From Ophiura sarsii (taxonomy: Eukaryota; Echinodermata; Ophiuroidea; Amphilepidida; Ophiuridae): DNA of 64,000 bases. How positions within the stretch are numbered: the stretch's first letter is position 1; every line of letters begins with the position of its first letter. The translations under genes and the position numbers were made by a program. Shown one piece after another: positions 13,011 through 25,634 of this stretch. The stretch covers positions 10,119,717-10,183,716 of the forward strand of contig CM069448.1 of the NCBI GenBank assembly GCA_035610835.1, in the 5' to 3' direction. The notes under the pieces are model-generated. The model searched no databases and was not told where the DNA came from. It saw nothing but the letters and a program-made list of their open reading frames with translations.

Positions 13011-13269
13011 ATATGTGACGCGATCAAGAGGAATGAGTCGGATGTCGACCCTGGTCGAAAATGAGTTTTTAATACAGTCTTAAAGGAGACACCTAGAGCT
13101 TTCAGAAACTGAAGACCCCCCTGTCGATACGACGTTTTGTTCCAAAGTTATGTCAAATTGTATACATGAATTTCCATCAAAACTTATGTAAGCCGCCATT
13201 TTGAATTGGCCATATCTCAATTTGGGATTCCCCGACATCCGACTCATTCCTCTTGATCGCGTCACATAT
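13011..13269. mobile_element. MITE with perfect 37-base terminal inverted repeats
   Basis: The arms 13011-13047 and 13233-13269 are exact complements, starting ATATGTGACGCGATCAAG and including GAATGAGTCGGATGTCG. Perfect identity suggests recent activity. The target duplication is ambiguous because the ends are AT-rich. Confidence 0.88.
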
Positions 13270-13650
13270 GACCTTTGACCTCATTGACATATGAATGTTC
13301 CCATGTTGCATATATGATACAAGTTTGGTTGTAATCAGCCTGGGTAATCAGTGTTTGAAAAGGAAATGTCATTTTTTGATGTTTTCAGTTTATTTTACAA
13401 CTTGACCTTAGATGATCTTTGACCTTGATATGTTACCTTTGACCTCATTATGAAGGTTCCCATGTTGCATGTATGATACAAATTTTGTTGTAATCAGCGT
13501 TTTTATGAAAAAAGAAATGTCATTTTTTTTTAATGTTTTAAGGTATTTTACAACTTGATCTCAGATGACCTTTGACCTTAATATGTGACCTTTGACCTCA
13601 TTGACATGAAGGTTACCATGTTGCATCTTTATTCTTTGTACCAAGTTAGA
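13269..13650. repeat. Three ~160-base tandem units with DR1-like TGACCTTTGACCT words
   Basis: Units carry CCATGTTGCAT, GATACAA, TTTGTTGTAATCAGC and ATTTTACAACTTGA in the same order. TGACCTTTGACCT occurs exactly at 13269-13281, 13566-13578 and 13586-13598, and as a one-base variant at 13433-13445. Confidence 0.8.
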
Positions 13651-15014
13651 GAGTTTTCGGAGTAATTCTGTTATACCCTTCACAGAGGTATCGATCATAG
13701 TGCATGATTTTTAAGAACGACGCATACTATACCGATGTTGGTGTGTTGTGTAGGGTATAATAGAATTATGCAGAGTTTTCAGATATACTTTGGTGTTGGG
13801 GGGGGGGGGGGGGGCAACAAGTTTGAAGTTGTCAAAGAGGGGTGGGGAGGGGGCACCAAACAGTTTTGGGTACTCAAGGGGGGTAAACAAAAAGTGGCCA
13901 AATGGATGGAATAACAAAATTTCTGCGCGCTTTGCGCGAATTAGTTTCAAAGATTCATCATTCAATCTTAATAAGATGGTTTCAGGAACAGTTTTCTGGA
14001 CCATATATTGTTGCTTACGCTATCACCTGTAATGAGTACGGAGAAAAGAAGACAATGAAGAAAAAAAAGTTTGAAGTAAAAGCATTTGGATTTGAGCATA
14101 CAATCATGTTTTTGGTTTGGATGTTATATAAGTTAGAATTTGAATGTGGGGGAATTCCAAACAATCGACCCTGTAACCTCCCCCATGCTCCTTACCCTTT
14201 CCTCCTCATCTTGTCAATGGGAGGGGTGGCATGCTGGCCCTGGATACGCCACTGTGATCTTGGGCTAAATGTAAACAATGTAAACAATCAAGTTCACCCG
14301 ATGAATAGTTTATGTTTAGTATATGCGAGTGGCTTTGTTCCTAATCCACCCCCCCCCCCCGATTTACGCTTATCATACAAACCCATTTGAAACAGGGGGG
14401 GGGGGGGGTGTCAAAAAAGTTTTCCAGTTTGTAAAGGGGGGTCAAAAAAGTTAAGATACCGAAAAATGCAAGTTGCCCAGCCCAGCCCAGCCCACCAAAG
14501 TATTTCTGAACACTCCCTTAGATCACTGTTGGACTTTGTATGGAAAATAATGGAGACTACTAATCAACAGTCTATACTTAATGTTTGAATGTTTGACAGA
14601 CACCCCCCCCCCCCCCCCCCACAACAACAACACGAATGCACACCCCCACCCCCCACACTCAAACGGACTATGGTACCGTACCAGCAGTACGATGATGAGT
14701 GGTGAGATTTATTTTGAAATTTTCTTATCTGCTCAGAAAGGTGCGATAAAACTCCGGGTTGATAAACCTATCAAAATCCAACTTGGTTCAAGTTCTTGGT
14801 TCAAGTCTATCAGAACCATAATATTGAGGTGTATGGACCTTTTCATGTTTTTTTGCAGTGCGTAGCAATAACTGCATGCTTCTGATTCACTGTGTGTTCA
14901 TATGTGCAGAACTAATGTGTGCTCTAATATTGTAACGACCACGTTTAAATTATTTCTGCATTTTTTCACATACAAATAATTATTTGTGAATCTCCATAGT
15001 ATTCATGGGGGATC
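13651..15014. other. No gene; homopolymer G and C tracts
   Basis: It holds a copy of the GCGCGC-palindrome repeat (about 13915-14010), a hAT-like right end TACGCCACTG near 14247-14256, and G or C runs at 13797, 14348, 14395 and 14603. The open frames here follow those tracts. Confidence 0.5.
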
Positions 15015-15018
15015 ATAA

Positions 15019-15395
15019 AGGTATATTATGTGATCTTTCCAGGGAACGCCCTCAACATCGAAAAAAAAATTGAAAGCAGATTTTCTTGCAGATTTACATT
15101 TCTGATCATAAATCTTACATACATTCCAAGTTACAGGGCGATACGATTCTTAATTACTTCAAAATCATGGTTTTAGAGTGAAAATAAACTGTGGGGTTAA
15201 CGCGACAGTTTATTATATTTTCACTCTAAATTCACTCTAAAACCATGATTTCGAGGTAATTAGGAATTGTATTGCTCTGTAACTTGGAATGTATGTACGA
15301 TTTATGATCAGAAATGTAAATCTGCAAGAAAATCTACTTTCTAAAAAAAATCATGAATAGAGGGCGCTCTCTGGAAAAGATCACATAATATGCCT
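15019..15395. mobile_element. Palindromic TTAA-family element, intact copy
   Basis: Nearly the whole element folds back: AGGTATATTATGTGATC at the left pairs with GATCACATAATATGCCT at the right, and TTTTAGAGTGAAAATAAACTG with its complement near the centre. TTAA follows the right end; ATAA precedes the left. The second copy at 21341-23739 confirms the boundaries. Confidence 0.85.
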
Positions 15396-15492
15396 TTAAG
15401 GTTCCTGATTAGCCACAGGGCAGCAATGAATTTACAATGTAAATCAAATGCAAATCAAACAGTTGCTGCCCCATTATATATTTCATATCGTT

Positions 15493-16117
15493 GCTGTTCT
15501 GTCAAAACAGTGTATGTTTTCTGGCTCTTCAACATGTATAAAGTAAAACTGCCCAATGGTTGTGCATAGGATGTGATGCTTTATACATGTTCAGGGCAAG
15601 AGCACTTACCAGGTTTTAATAGAATAGATGTGTTTGGCCCTTGAATATGTTTAGAGCATACTGCATGAAGGTTATACATAAGAAGTATTACTTTATACAT
15701 GCCGAAGGGCCAGATGGACACATAGGTTTTCTAAAATTTATTTTTAAAAATTATTTTTAATTTTTAAATAACTTTTGCCTATAATTAGCCTTAAATTCAA
15801 ACCTCTCGTTTAAATTTTTTACAGAATTCAGGGCTATTCTTTTAAACCTACCTTCCTCTTGAGAGCAGGTCTTGATACATGTTAATCGTAGCTGTTCTGT
15901 CAACATCTTGTATCTCAATCTGACCCTTTATGTATAACATTTGGGCAGTCTGCTCTCAACATGTTGAAGGGCCAAAAACACATATATTGAATAATTATAA
16001 GTGCTCTTACCCCTGAACATGTATAAAACAATGCTTCCTATGCATAACCATTGGGCAGTTGTACTGATACATGCTGAAATGCCAGAAAAAACATACACAA
16101 GGTTTTGACAGAACAGC
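15493..16117. repeat. Long imperfect foldback, ~200-base arms
   Basis: Left arm words GCTGTTCTGTCAAAAC, CTGCCCAATGGTT and ATACATGTTCAGGG have complements in reverse order in the right arm. A further GCTGTTCTGTCAA lies inside near 15890, so the arms contain internal repeats. It is probably a decayed TIR element. Confidence 0.75.
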
Positions 16118-16121
16118 TATG

Positions 16122-17454
16122 TGCCTTTTTAAGCCCTTCATCTCCAATTAAGTAATTATTGTTTCTAAATGATTCATAAAGGAGCTCTCTCTCTTATTGC
16201 ATCGCTGGTATATGATGTTATCTGTTTGTATTCAGAGCTTATCTAGGAAGAGATCTGTATTATACTGTATGCATGAAAGGCTGCTTGATGAAGGATGAAT
16301 CCAGAACAATCTGCCAATATACAGGGTGATCAAAAAAGGCTAACCCATACAGGGTGGTTCAAAATTTAAGCTTTTGACAGCTTTGAATTTGTATTTTTTT
16401 TCTTCATTTCTATAAAGCTATGGATGTCCAGCATTTGTACTGATAACAAATTTACAACTGATCGATGCTTTGATTATAAATATGATAGTTCAAAATAGCA
16501 AATGCAAAATAAGTTTGTTGACATTTACTATCTCCGGTCATTCTACCAAGAGTCATATCTGGCCGAAGATAATTGCTCATGAGTTGCAAAGAATAGCAAG
16601 ATATACCAAATTGGTGAGGGAAACAAGCAATAACAAGGGATAATAAAGCGATAAAACCATGAAAATATACTTATTATATATAAGGCAAGCAATGTAAATT
16701 GCTGTGCACTAAAAACAAATAACAATAAAACAGGTATGCAATGGGACAAGCTTTATTTTATCGCTTTATTAATATTATCCCTTGTATTTGCATGCGGCTT
16801 TAATCCCCTCACCAAGTTGGTATATCTTACTTTTATTCTTTGCATTTTACATTTTGGAGATATCCTCTGTTATCAGTTTTCTGCTCTTTGGTGTTTTGTA
16901 CCTTCATCCGTTGGATTCATCTTTTTACATTTTTTGCTCACGAATTTTACAAACTGCTACATGTTACGGTATTTATTGAATATGATTGATGTATACTAAT
17001 CATTATGTACTTCAGTCATGTTCAGTAGCGTTTTGGTAAAATGAGCTAAGAATAAGATGAAAAAGCCTCCATGGACAAACAAAATGGGCATAAACGATAA
17101 TATTTTTTATTCAGTTTTCCTAAAATTCAACGTCCAAGACTTTAAGAAATGCAAAGAGGTGTCCTTCAAGTTTTACCAAATAAATTGGTGAAAACAACTG
17201 CAAAAGATTGATAACATTTTACCCTCACCCAGCACAATAACGTATCAAAGTGAGAGTGCTGCAAAACAACAACATTATGAATTTTTTCCTTCATTGCTCA
17301 AAGTGCCCAGATTCACTCTCCAAGCCCTCTATGGCAGATTCCAGACAAAAGCCTGTAAGCTGTGTGCAGAGCTGCCATGCCAGTCTGCACTGAAGAAGCT
17401 ACCACAATGGTAGTGAAACGTAACTAAAAGTGAGTAGGCCTACATGTTTACAGG
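16122..17454. other. No gene; inverted repeat at 16582-16853
   Basis: GATATACCAAATTGGTGAGGG..GGGATAATAAAGCGATAAAA at 16599-16658 recurs inverted at 16762-16833. TACAGGGTGxTCAAAA words at 16320 and 16350 resemble mariner-type ends. The hydrophobic open frames across the arms are shadows of the repeat. A CTGAAGAAG-hairpin-GAAACGT motif lies at 17391-17424. Confidence 0.5.
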
Positions 17455-17566
17455 TAACATGTATCCACCATACATTGTAATTGGATTTTTAAGCAACGAA
17501 ACACTCTCAATAACATGTATCCACCATACATTGTAATTGGATTTTTAAGCAACAAAACACTCTCAA
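17455..17566. repeat. 56-base tandem duplication
   Basis: Two adjacent copies of a unit starting TAACATGTATCCACCATAC differ by one base (AACGAAAC versus AACAAAAC). It is a recent local duplication. Confidence 0.9.
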
Positions 17567-18344
17567 TAATGTTTTAGGCAACAACAAAATCCACACATGT
17601 TTAATGGGTGGAAGGACCTTTCAGGTTGGGTCAGGATTTCTTTTCCTTGCAAAATGACACATCAGAAAAATCAGTAACAATTTCAACATTTTGACACATT
17701 TTTGGGCCCGGTATTCATTTACATGTGATTTATTTTAAATGGCTCGGTCGAGCCCACAGAACAGAGTGGTGTTTTTTGTGTGCCTTAACTACAATCTAGC
17801 TGAACTTATTTAATAGTGTCCAGATTCAGTTACAAGATACTTGTTATCTCCAGATGACAATGCTATGCTTCCTTCCATGTCAATGCATCAAGAAAGAAAG
17901 ACAACATTGAAGCTTGCGGAGTCCCATGATGGTATCTGTAAAATAAAAGATGGGAGTTAATAATCTGAGAAGAAATATGGAGGCCTAATAATATAATCAA
18001 CTGACGAGAGCATTTATTCTCTAAGTCTGATTTGACCATGGATAACCCAATAAGCTTATTAGCTCAGTATTTCCATCGGGGTCCGTTAGATGTGTGTTAA
18101 CAGATACAGACCGGGATGATCCCCTACTCTTTACGAAAGAGTCTGTAACCTTTTAACATGCTCAGGTATTGCTCTTCCGATGCACGGGACCACCATTTAT
18201 ACGTGACTTCCGAACCACTGTTTTTTGCTGCCATTAGGAAATCGTCACAAATTATTTCGCTTCATTTACCAGGCTACCGATACGGCGCACACACAGTATC
18301 AGCACTTAAATTGTAATATCCCCTAACAGCTCCCCAATCTCGCT
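17567..18344. other. No gene recognised
   Basis: Nothing beyond ordinary AT-rich sequence can be supported. Confidence 0.4.
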
Positions 18345-18470
18345 TGGGTCGACAAAGCAATTGAGACTAAGTACCTTGCCCAAGGATACAAAGTTGGCTG
18401 TAGTGGGGCTAGAACTCACAACCTTTGTATCGTGAGACCGGCATGCTATCCACTAAACCACACGTGCTCC
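18345..18470 (-). repeat. tRNA-derived SINE fragment
   Basis: Read on the minus strand, TGGTTTAGTGGATAGCATG is a good box A and GAGTTCTAGCCC a near-consensus box B. These are followed by CTTGGGCAAGGTACTTA, a segment widely seen in animal SINEs. It lacks a clear tail. Confidence 0.6.
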
Positions 18471-18589
18471 ACATATTTAATCCACTCATCACAACTTTAC
18501 ACCCTGAGAACAAGAAAAACATCTCTCGCAGGAAAAACAAGTTTTCTAAAATTTTCGTAAAAGGTTGTCCCAATTTTTTCCCCAGTCAC

Positions 18590-18910
18590 TCATCTCTTAA
18601 ATTTCACGTAAAGTGAGGGTGTGGGGGGGGGGGGGGGGGGGTGGGGTGGGGGGTGGGGGGGCGGTAAGGTCAATTTTTTTCGCACGATCACAAAATATCG
18701 CAGTCCAAAAGGCACAACAGTCAACAAATAATGGCAAATCCTCAGTGTTTTAAGCAGTTTTTCCAAAAAAATGTCATATATTTTTCAAAACCAGGTGAAA
18801 ATGGTCATTTTTAAAGGGTTCAAACGCATATAAGCCCTATATCCGAAGAGTGGGGCGGGAGCACAACAAATTCTGTCAGGGGGTGCCCCCCCCCCCGAGC
18901 TACGTCACTG
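18590..18910 (-). mobile_element. Truncated hAT-like element of the CAGTGGCGTAGCTC family
   Basis: The end GAGCTACGTCACTG at 18897-18910, the poly-C tract, and the CACGTAAAGTGAGGG word beside a G tract match the 11948-12277 element in reverse. The opposite terminus is not found. Confidence 0.55.
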
Positions 18911-18913
18911 ATC

Positions 18914-21120
18914 TTGGGTGTTCAACATAATCTCATCTTGGATTTGTTCAATATAATCTCAATATTACTTTGTATCTACAATCGTGATGAACTTTTTCAA
19001 AGAAAGAAGAAAAAAAGGTGATCATTAACCTAACACCTGGATCCTACGTACATCAAGGGTATTTTATAGAATGTTACACCTGTGTGGATCTATATCCTGT
19101 CTATGTTATCCCTAGGATGGTCTATGCATGGGACTAATGATTAAAACAAAATATGTCCTTAGTTGTTTCCTTGTTAACAACTGTGATAGTACTTTCAATG
19201 ATAACAATTATGGGAATCTCACCTTTATCAAGGGCACGCTATCTGATTGTCACATCATTTTTTAATGTTTGAAGAAGGTGTCTATTAACACCAATTTAAA
19301 GAAATGAATAAACCAGGCATACATTTGGGCTTTATTTGTTAAACTTTTCTGATGATATTTGCGAGTTAACACATCCTAGGTAAGCTTAACCCTCTGCCAT
19401 CCCTATACTCTCCTACCCCCATAAAAATAATACAAACACTCTGCCCCCCCCCCCCCCCCCCCTCCTCTCCGCTGCCCTTTTGGCCCTGATGGGCGGCGGT
19501 GGTTACTTTAGTACATAGGCCTAGTGTGTGGACATAAACAACCGACCGACCATCTGACCGACCGACCGAAACTAAACTAAACTAAATCTTGCAGAGTGCT
19601 CAATGCTATGCAGAGCGATATATAACAACTGACGATCGCACAAGCGTGAAATGAAACTTGGAGTAGCAACTACCGTTTCAAATGGTTTAACTCAAATTAA
19701 AAAATAAAAGATAAAAATAAAAAATAAAAATAAAATAAAAGAATTAAAAAAAATAAGTATAATACAAATCAAATCAAAAAGTAATTAAATAATAAATAAT
19801 TAAATGAAAAACTCAAACACGCCAAAAACAGAGCACACAACTATAACAAAGGAATGGAGTTAATAATTAGTGGACATATTTCAAGTATTAAAATAGCTTG
19901 TATTACTAACACAATTTTATAGGCGGATGATGTAATCAATAATAAAATAACCCAGGCTAATAAGAATACTAATATATTAAGCCACAAACAAACATCAATA
20001 ATTAAACAATTGGCCAAGGGGAAATGGTTCCAGCCCCTGTGCATAATAGCTTTTTAATTATCATTTTTGTGATATATTAAAAAAAAAATGCATTTATGAA
20101 TTATGAAAACAAAATTATTTTATATCTAAAATCAATTTGTTATTTTATATCAATATACCACATAGTGATATCATTCATTTATTTATCTTGTGGAGGGGAC
20201 GGACTTGTTCTCATTACACTGTGATACCCTGCAAATATTTGTCGAAAATCAGCCGCGGTAAATTTAGTGACCCCCCTTTTCGAATTTTGCCAAGTAGGTA
20301 TATTTTCTAAATTTACTTACATTGCCCCCACATTTCTCAAAACACAAACATCTGATCTGCACATTAAATTGTCAAACATTTAAAAAAACTTGAAGGAATT
20401 GAATAAAAATATGTTAAATTGTCAATATTTTAAGTAAAAATAAGTCAAATGTGATTGTTATGGTAACCTTTGAACTTTGATATCTTTATGGATATAACTT
20501 CAACATTTCCTGTGACTTAAAACCCTTCCCAAATTAAACTGAGATATCTTCTCTCCAGCCCTAAAAAAGCTAGAATAAAATTGGTTACCTATGTATTTTT
20601 AATTCATGTCACGTAATTCGATTTGCAAGCAAGAAAAAGCCCACGCACATGGGAATGTTTCTGGAGGCTGATATACCGTTATTAATTAAACAACATTAAT
20701 TGAGGTCATTATATGGCCTTCAGAATCCATGTGTGTAATTAAAACATTGTCTCATGGATTCCTAATATTTAATTAACAGGAATGTTGCATTGTTTCTGCA
20801 GGGGTGATGTCTTTTATTCACCATTGGTTCATCATCAATAAAAGAAAAACAAGTAAAGTTGAGCCATTCTTGCCTGTGTTTCAAAGGTCAACACATATTA
20901 ACCATTACAGGAATCGAACCTCACCTTATGCCTATCTACATAGTCTAACCAATGGTACTTGATAGTTCCTAAAAATGCAGTCAAATTATTAATGATTGTT
21001 TATTCATTTTATAAAATATCTCTAGAGTGAACTCAAAGTTATAGCAACCATTGTTATACCACCCTCTGGTAGTGGTATCATTATCAAACCCTTACCTCCA
21101 AAATCATGAAAATCAAACTT
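18914..21120. other. No gene; simple repeats
   Basis: It contains a 20-base C run near 19443, CCGA and ACTAA short repeats at 19547-19585, and an A/AAAT-rich block at 19695-19810. No coding sequence is supported. Confidence 0.4.
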
Positions 21121-21340
21121 TGACAAAATATATTTTGAGTTATCATTGCAGAACCTAAAATGGGTCAAAAAACGTGTTTTTTATAATTTTCTCCAAAATG
21201 GTTAATTTCATGATCATGGTTGGATTCATTAAACCCTTTTCTGCAAAAAAATGTATACTTATATATATAGATTAAATGAATAATGAAGAAGTTACGGCAG
21301 TTTTACGGAGGCTATACCTGAAGGTGCACAGCCCCCTTAA
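21121..21340 (+). repeat. Dispersed 220-base repeat, copy 1
   Basis: It matches 57388-57609 in the same orientation at roughly 90% by eye, including AAAATGGGTCAAAAAACGTG and GAAGTTACGGCAGTTTTACG. The TTAA at its 3' end is the insertion site of the next element. Confidence 0.85.
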
Positions 21341-21405
21341 AGGTATATTATGTGATCTTTCCATGGAACTCCCTCAACATCGAAAAAAAAATTGAAAGCA
21401 GATTT

Positions 21406-23428
21406 CCCTGATAGCACACTGAAGTCGGCCCGACGTCGGGGAATGGTAGTCGACGTCGGGGAAAGGTCGGCGTCCTTATGTTGAAGTCGGCTGGACGTCG
21501 GGTGGACTGTTTGAAAAGGACGTCCACATTAAAACGTCATATGGACGTTGAGCCGACGTTGCAAAAATACACTGAAAGTCTCGTCGGGGTACTGACGTTT
21601 TGCCGACGACGGAACTACGTCCAACGATAGGTTAACTTGCTATACGTATTATTTTTTATAAAGACAAATATTCAATTATTCAAAATTGTAATAATTTTGT
21701 CGCCTACATAATTGAGAAAGATATAATTGTAATAAATAAATTACTAATGATTTAGATAATCATTGTTTTCATCTGCAACAATTTTAAGATCAATTTGATG
21801 ATTGAATAAATATTAAAATTAACGAATTACGCGTATCAAATCATACACTCACTTTACCACGTGCAGTTGGTCGCCACGTTACCAAAATACACTGAAAGTC
21901 TTGTCGGGGTACTGACGTTTTGCCGACGTCGGAACTACGTCCAACGATAGGTTAACTTGCTATACGTATTTTTTTTATAAAGACAAATATTCAATAATTC
22001 AACATTTTAATAATGTTGTCACCTACATAATTGAGAAAGATATAATTGTAATAAATAAATTACTGATGATTTAGATATAGATGTTTTCATCTGCAACAAT
22101 TTTAAGTTCAAATTGATGATTGAATAAATATTAAAATTAACGAATTACGCGTATCAAATCATACACTCACTTTACCACGTGCAGTTGGTCGCCATTTTGT
22201 TGACACGCTAGCGATACTTCGTGGTGTTCTCAAATGAATTGAAGGAATTATATGTCAATTCAGCGAAGATGATGGTATTTGATGGTAGATTTTGATGGGG
22301 AAATAATGCAGCATCGCAATATATTCAACACATGAAGTGCATTTTCCGATGTTGCATGGGATACCCGCGATTTCCGGTGTGTTATATTCTATCAGAAATC
22401 GCGGATATGTCTTGTACATCGTGATTTTTCAGCATACGCCGACACTGCATGGTCACAGATGTCATTGGAATTGAATTGCAAGTCATCAGATAATGAATCG
22501 TGAGGAATAGCTGAGAATCATCCAAGGAGATGAGATTTGTTTCGGTACGTTTTCTTTTGCATCAAAATAGATTCTGAATAGCTGGGAATAAATAATTAAA
22601 AGAGATGAGATTTGTTACGGTATGGTACGTTTTCTTTTTCATTAAAAATAACTATAGCTAAAGTCGGCAAAACGGTCGGCAATTAGTCGGAGATGGTTCA
22701 ACTGACCATCAGCTAAAGTCGGCAGAAAGTCGGCAATTAGTCGGAGAATGGTTCAACTGACCATAGCTTAAGTCGGCCGAAAGTCGGCAATTAGTCGGAA
22801 AATGGTCGGGCCAATGTTTCAAAAATGATCCATATCATTAATTTGTGTGGAAAGAGTCAAGGTAGTTTGTTCAAAAACGAGATTTTACGTTACTCATATT
22901 GTGATAGTTTTGTGATAGTTGTTTATACTTTCCACGCGGAAGACGACTGCAGACGACATTATGTCGTTTTTCCAGATTTGTTCCGAATAAAAAAATGGGA
23001 AAATATGATTTTTTTAGTATATTTGTAGTGTCGATTTATAGGTGTATATACATTTTTGTGTCAAAATAACTGTAGGAAACAAGTCGGCCCGAAGTCGGCA
23101 ATAAGTCGGAAGTACGTCCAACGGACCGCGGCTTAGCGCTAGCGTAGCTTAAAACCGTAGGAAAATAGTCGGCCCGAAGTCGGCAATTAGTCGGAGGTAC
23201 GTCCAACGGACCGCGGCCTGACGTTGCTTATATATGGTCGGGCCGACGGTGCATTGCAGTCGGCAGGTCAGCGTCAGCTGGAAGTCGGCCCGAGGTCGGC
23301 ACAACCTCCATTGGACGTCGTCGGCCCGACGTAGGCCGCGTGAGCAGCCGACTGTAGAGCCAACGTCCGGCCGACTTCAACTGCCGACTATATCGCGACG
23401 TCGGGCCGACTTCAGTGTGCTATCAGGG
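21406..23428. mobile_element. GTCGG-rich TIR element, 2.0 kb, nested
   Basis: The terminal inverted repeat is at least 30 bases, starting CCCTGATAGCACACTGAAG and continuing TCGGCCCGACGTCG. T runs flank it (TTT on each side); the uninterrupted paralogue has TTTT, so the duplication is TT or TTT. The subterminal regions are packed with GTCGGC, ACGTCGG and AAGTCGGCAATTAGTCGGA words. The interior has a 320-base direct tandem duplication. A relic of the CACTTTCCACGCGG family lies near 22929. I see no transposase. Confidence 0.85.
21564..22194 (+). repeat. 320-base tandem duplication inside the GTCGG element
   Basis: The copies start at AAAATACACTGAAAGTC (21564 and 21884) and end GCAGTTGGTCGCCA (21876 and 22194). 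They differ by a few substitutions and small indels. Confidence 0.9.
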
Positions 23429-23983
23429 TTTCTTGCAGATTTACATTTCTGATCATAAATCGTACATACATTCCAAGTTACAGGGCGATACGATTCTTAA
23501 TTACTTCAAAATCATGGTTTTAGAGTGAAAATAAACTGTCGGATATCCGACAACTTATTTTATTCTAGTCTAAATTCACTCTAAAACCATGATTTTGAGG
23601 TAATTAGGAATTGTATTGCTCTGTAACTTGGAATGTATGTACGATTTATGATCAGAATGTAAATCTGCAAGAAAATCTACTTTCTAAAAAAAAATCATGA
23701 ATAGAGGGCGCTCTCTGGAAAAGATCACATAATATGCCTTTAACCAATCAGGCTGATAATTTTGTTGTGGTGGAGATACTACGCATGTGGCATGTGTGAG
23801 AGCGCAAAGAGTTCGAGCATTATGGTCAGCGCTTTACTGCCTCTGCTCCCCTATCTTAATGGTATATGCCTGTGTATTGCTATAAGGTGTGAATACATTC
23901 TTACACATGTTTTTGTGAGTCACGTAGGCATCATGCGAGATGATATAATTACTACGCTACAGGGTCAGCGCGTGCCATCATCT

Positions 23984-24083
23984 NNNNNNNNNNNNNNNNN
24001 NNNNNNNNNNNNNNNNNNNNNNNNNNNNNNNNNNNNNNNNNNNNNNNNNNNNNNNNNNNNNNNNNNNNNNNNNNNNNNNNNNN
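23984..24083. other. Assembly gap, 100 N
   Basis: Exactly 100 undetermined bases, the conventional size for a gap of unknown length. Distances across it should not be trusted. Confidence 0.99.
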
Positions 24084-24949
24084 AACAATTGTGACCTGGC
24101 ACGACAAAATGAGCATAAAGTCACTGGGCTGATTTTGAGTTATGGCCTGAAATAGTCGATTTGACAAGGGGAGGTCGAAAATGAGATATTTTCATTTTCA
24201 GAAAGATAAACTATTTATGTATCACATTCCGAAGTATTAAGAAAATATTTTAGGTCTAAATATTTTTTTAAAGTCATTTTAGAGAGGACACTTTATTCTT
24301 ACATCTCACCAAATGAATGCAAAGAGAGGAAAAATGTCTCGAATTGTCTCGAAATTACCTTGTTAACATCGTCATTTCCACGTGTTTAAAATAGTATCCA
24401 CTATGGCAAATTTGGTATGGTCTTAAAAGGTCAGGGCTTTCCAGAACTAGTTTGAACCCTGTAAATTCCCAAATGAACCAATGACAGGCCGTTTAATAAG
24501 AGGTCTTTGGCATAAACAATACTTCGATTAAGTTTTGACAGAATATTTTGGAGAGCCAAGTGACGCTTCACTGACTTTGAAGGCCTTTTTCTCCAATTCA
24601 ATAATTCAGCAGTGATTAACTTAAATTTATCATAATTTCACTTTGGAATGGCCTATTATAACAACTTTGGTGTCATTTAAAAGTGAGGACATCTACTTTC
24701 TGAAAAAATATGTTAATTGCAAATCTTAAACAGAAATATAATAAATAACAATAGAATGAGGATACATTGGCCCTTTCAGAGTCTCTTTGGCCCACCAAAA
24801 ATAAAAGAGTTTCTTTGTCTCACGCATATGTTGCCTATTTTCAGCTACTTTAATGTTGTGGTTGTATAAAGACTACATATCCGACAAGCTTGGAAACTAA
24901 TCAGCATGTTTCCTGTCAAAAAGCATACATTTTAAAAATCACTCAAAAT
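24084..24949. other. No gene recognised
   Basis: AT-rich sequence without identifiable repeats or reading frames. Confidence 0.4.
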
Positions 24950-25626
24950 CAGGGGTGTACCTCCATTCCCCCCCCCCCCCCACCCCCCACCACCAACCAG
25001 CCAGTCTGGCAAGTTAAAGTTACCAGCCCAACAAGTAATCATTAGATTTCTGACTTGATGAAAATAAAAATTATATTTAAAACCTTGAACTCTTGAATCA
25101 GTGTCCCATTTATTGGTCTGAATTGCCTCAAATTCTAATTACAGAATGGTGTCGTTTTGGATAAATCAGGAAGACACGAACTCGCGCCAGCCAGTGGTTC
25201 AGCAAAATTATATTTTTATTTTCTGAGTACAAGGGCCAAAATGTCACTCAGAAGTGGTGTTTGAACATTCATTGGGTAACACAGTCATATTCTGTACATA
25301 CTGCCATCTAGATAAATTTAATGACAAATTATTCTAAATGCAGCAATGTCTCTTCTTAAATTATGTAATGTAATACTGGTTTGCAACACACATTGGCAAT
25401 ATTATGTGTTACATATTTTAAGGACAGGAATTTTACGATAGAATTTTTAAACATTTTGCTACAACATGTCAACAAGGGATCATATTTTCTATGCATTCAA
25501 TATATCAAGTCGGATGCATATTTACCCACAGCAAAATTCTTACTGGCCAGCCGGGTTTGAATTCTTTTAAAGTTACCCGCCCGATGCAAAATGTACCCGT
25601 GTGGGCGGGTACTGTGTACAGCCCTG
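24950..25626. mobile_element. hAT-like element with 7/8 target duplication
   Basis: The ends CAGGGGTGTAC and GTACAGCCCTG-like are inverted. Flanks CTCAAAAT (24942-24949) and CTCAAACT (25627-25634) agree at 7 of 8 positions. Subterminal ACCCGCCC/GGGCGGGT words resemble the 10348-10551 element. No transposase is present. Confidence 0.65.
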
Positions 25627-25634
25627 CTCAAACT

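Larger units (their letters stand above)
21341..23739. mobile_element. Palindromic TTAA-family element interrupted by a 2-kb insertion
   Basis: The ends AGGTATATTATGTGATC and GATCACATAATATGCCT are flanked by perfect TTAA (21337-21340 and 23740-23743). Apart from the insertion at 21406-23428 the sequence follows the 15019-15395 copy closely. Confidence 0.88.

Noticed and set aside
16543..16999. Hydrophobic open frames on both strands suggesting membrane proteins
   Set aside because: They lie on the two arms of an inverted repeat and mirror each other; AT-rich sequence gives Leu/Ile/Phe-rich frames.
23234..23452. 72-codon Arg/Ser-rich open frame
   Set aside because: It is the GTCGG-array right end of the nested element read as codons.
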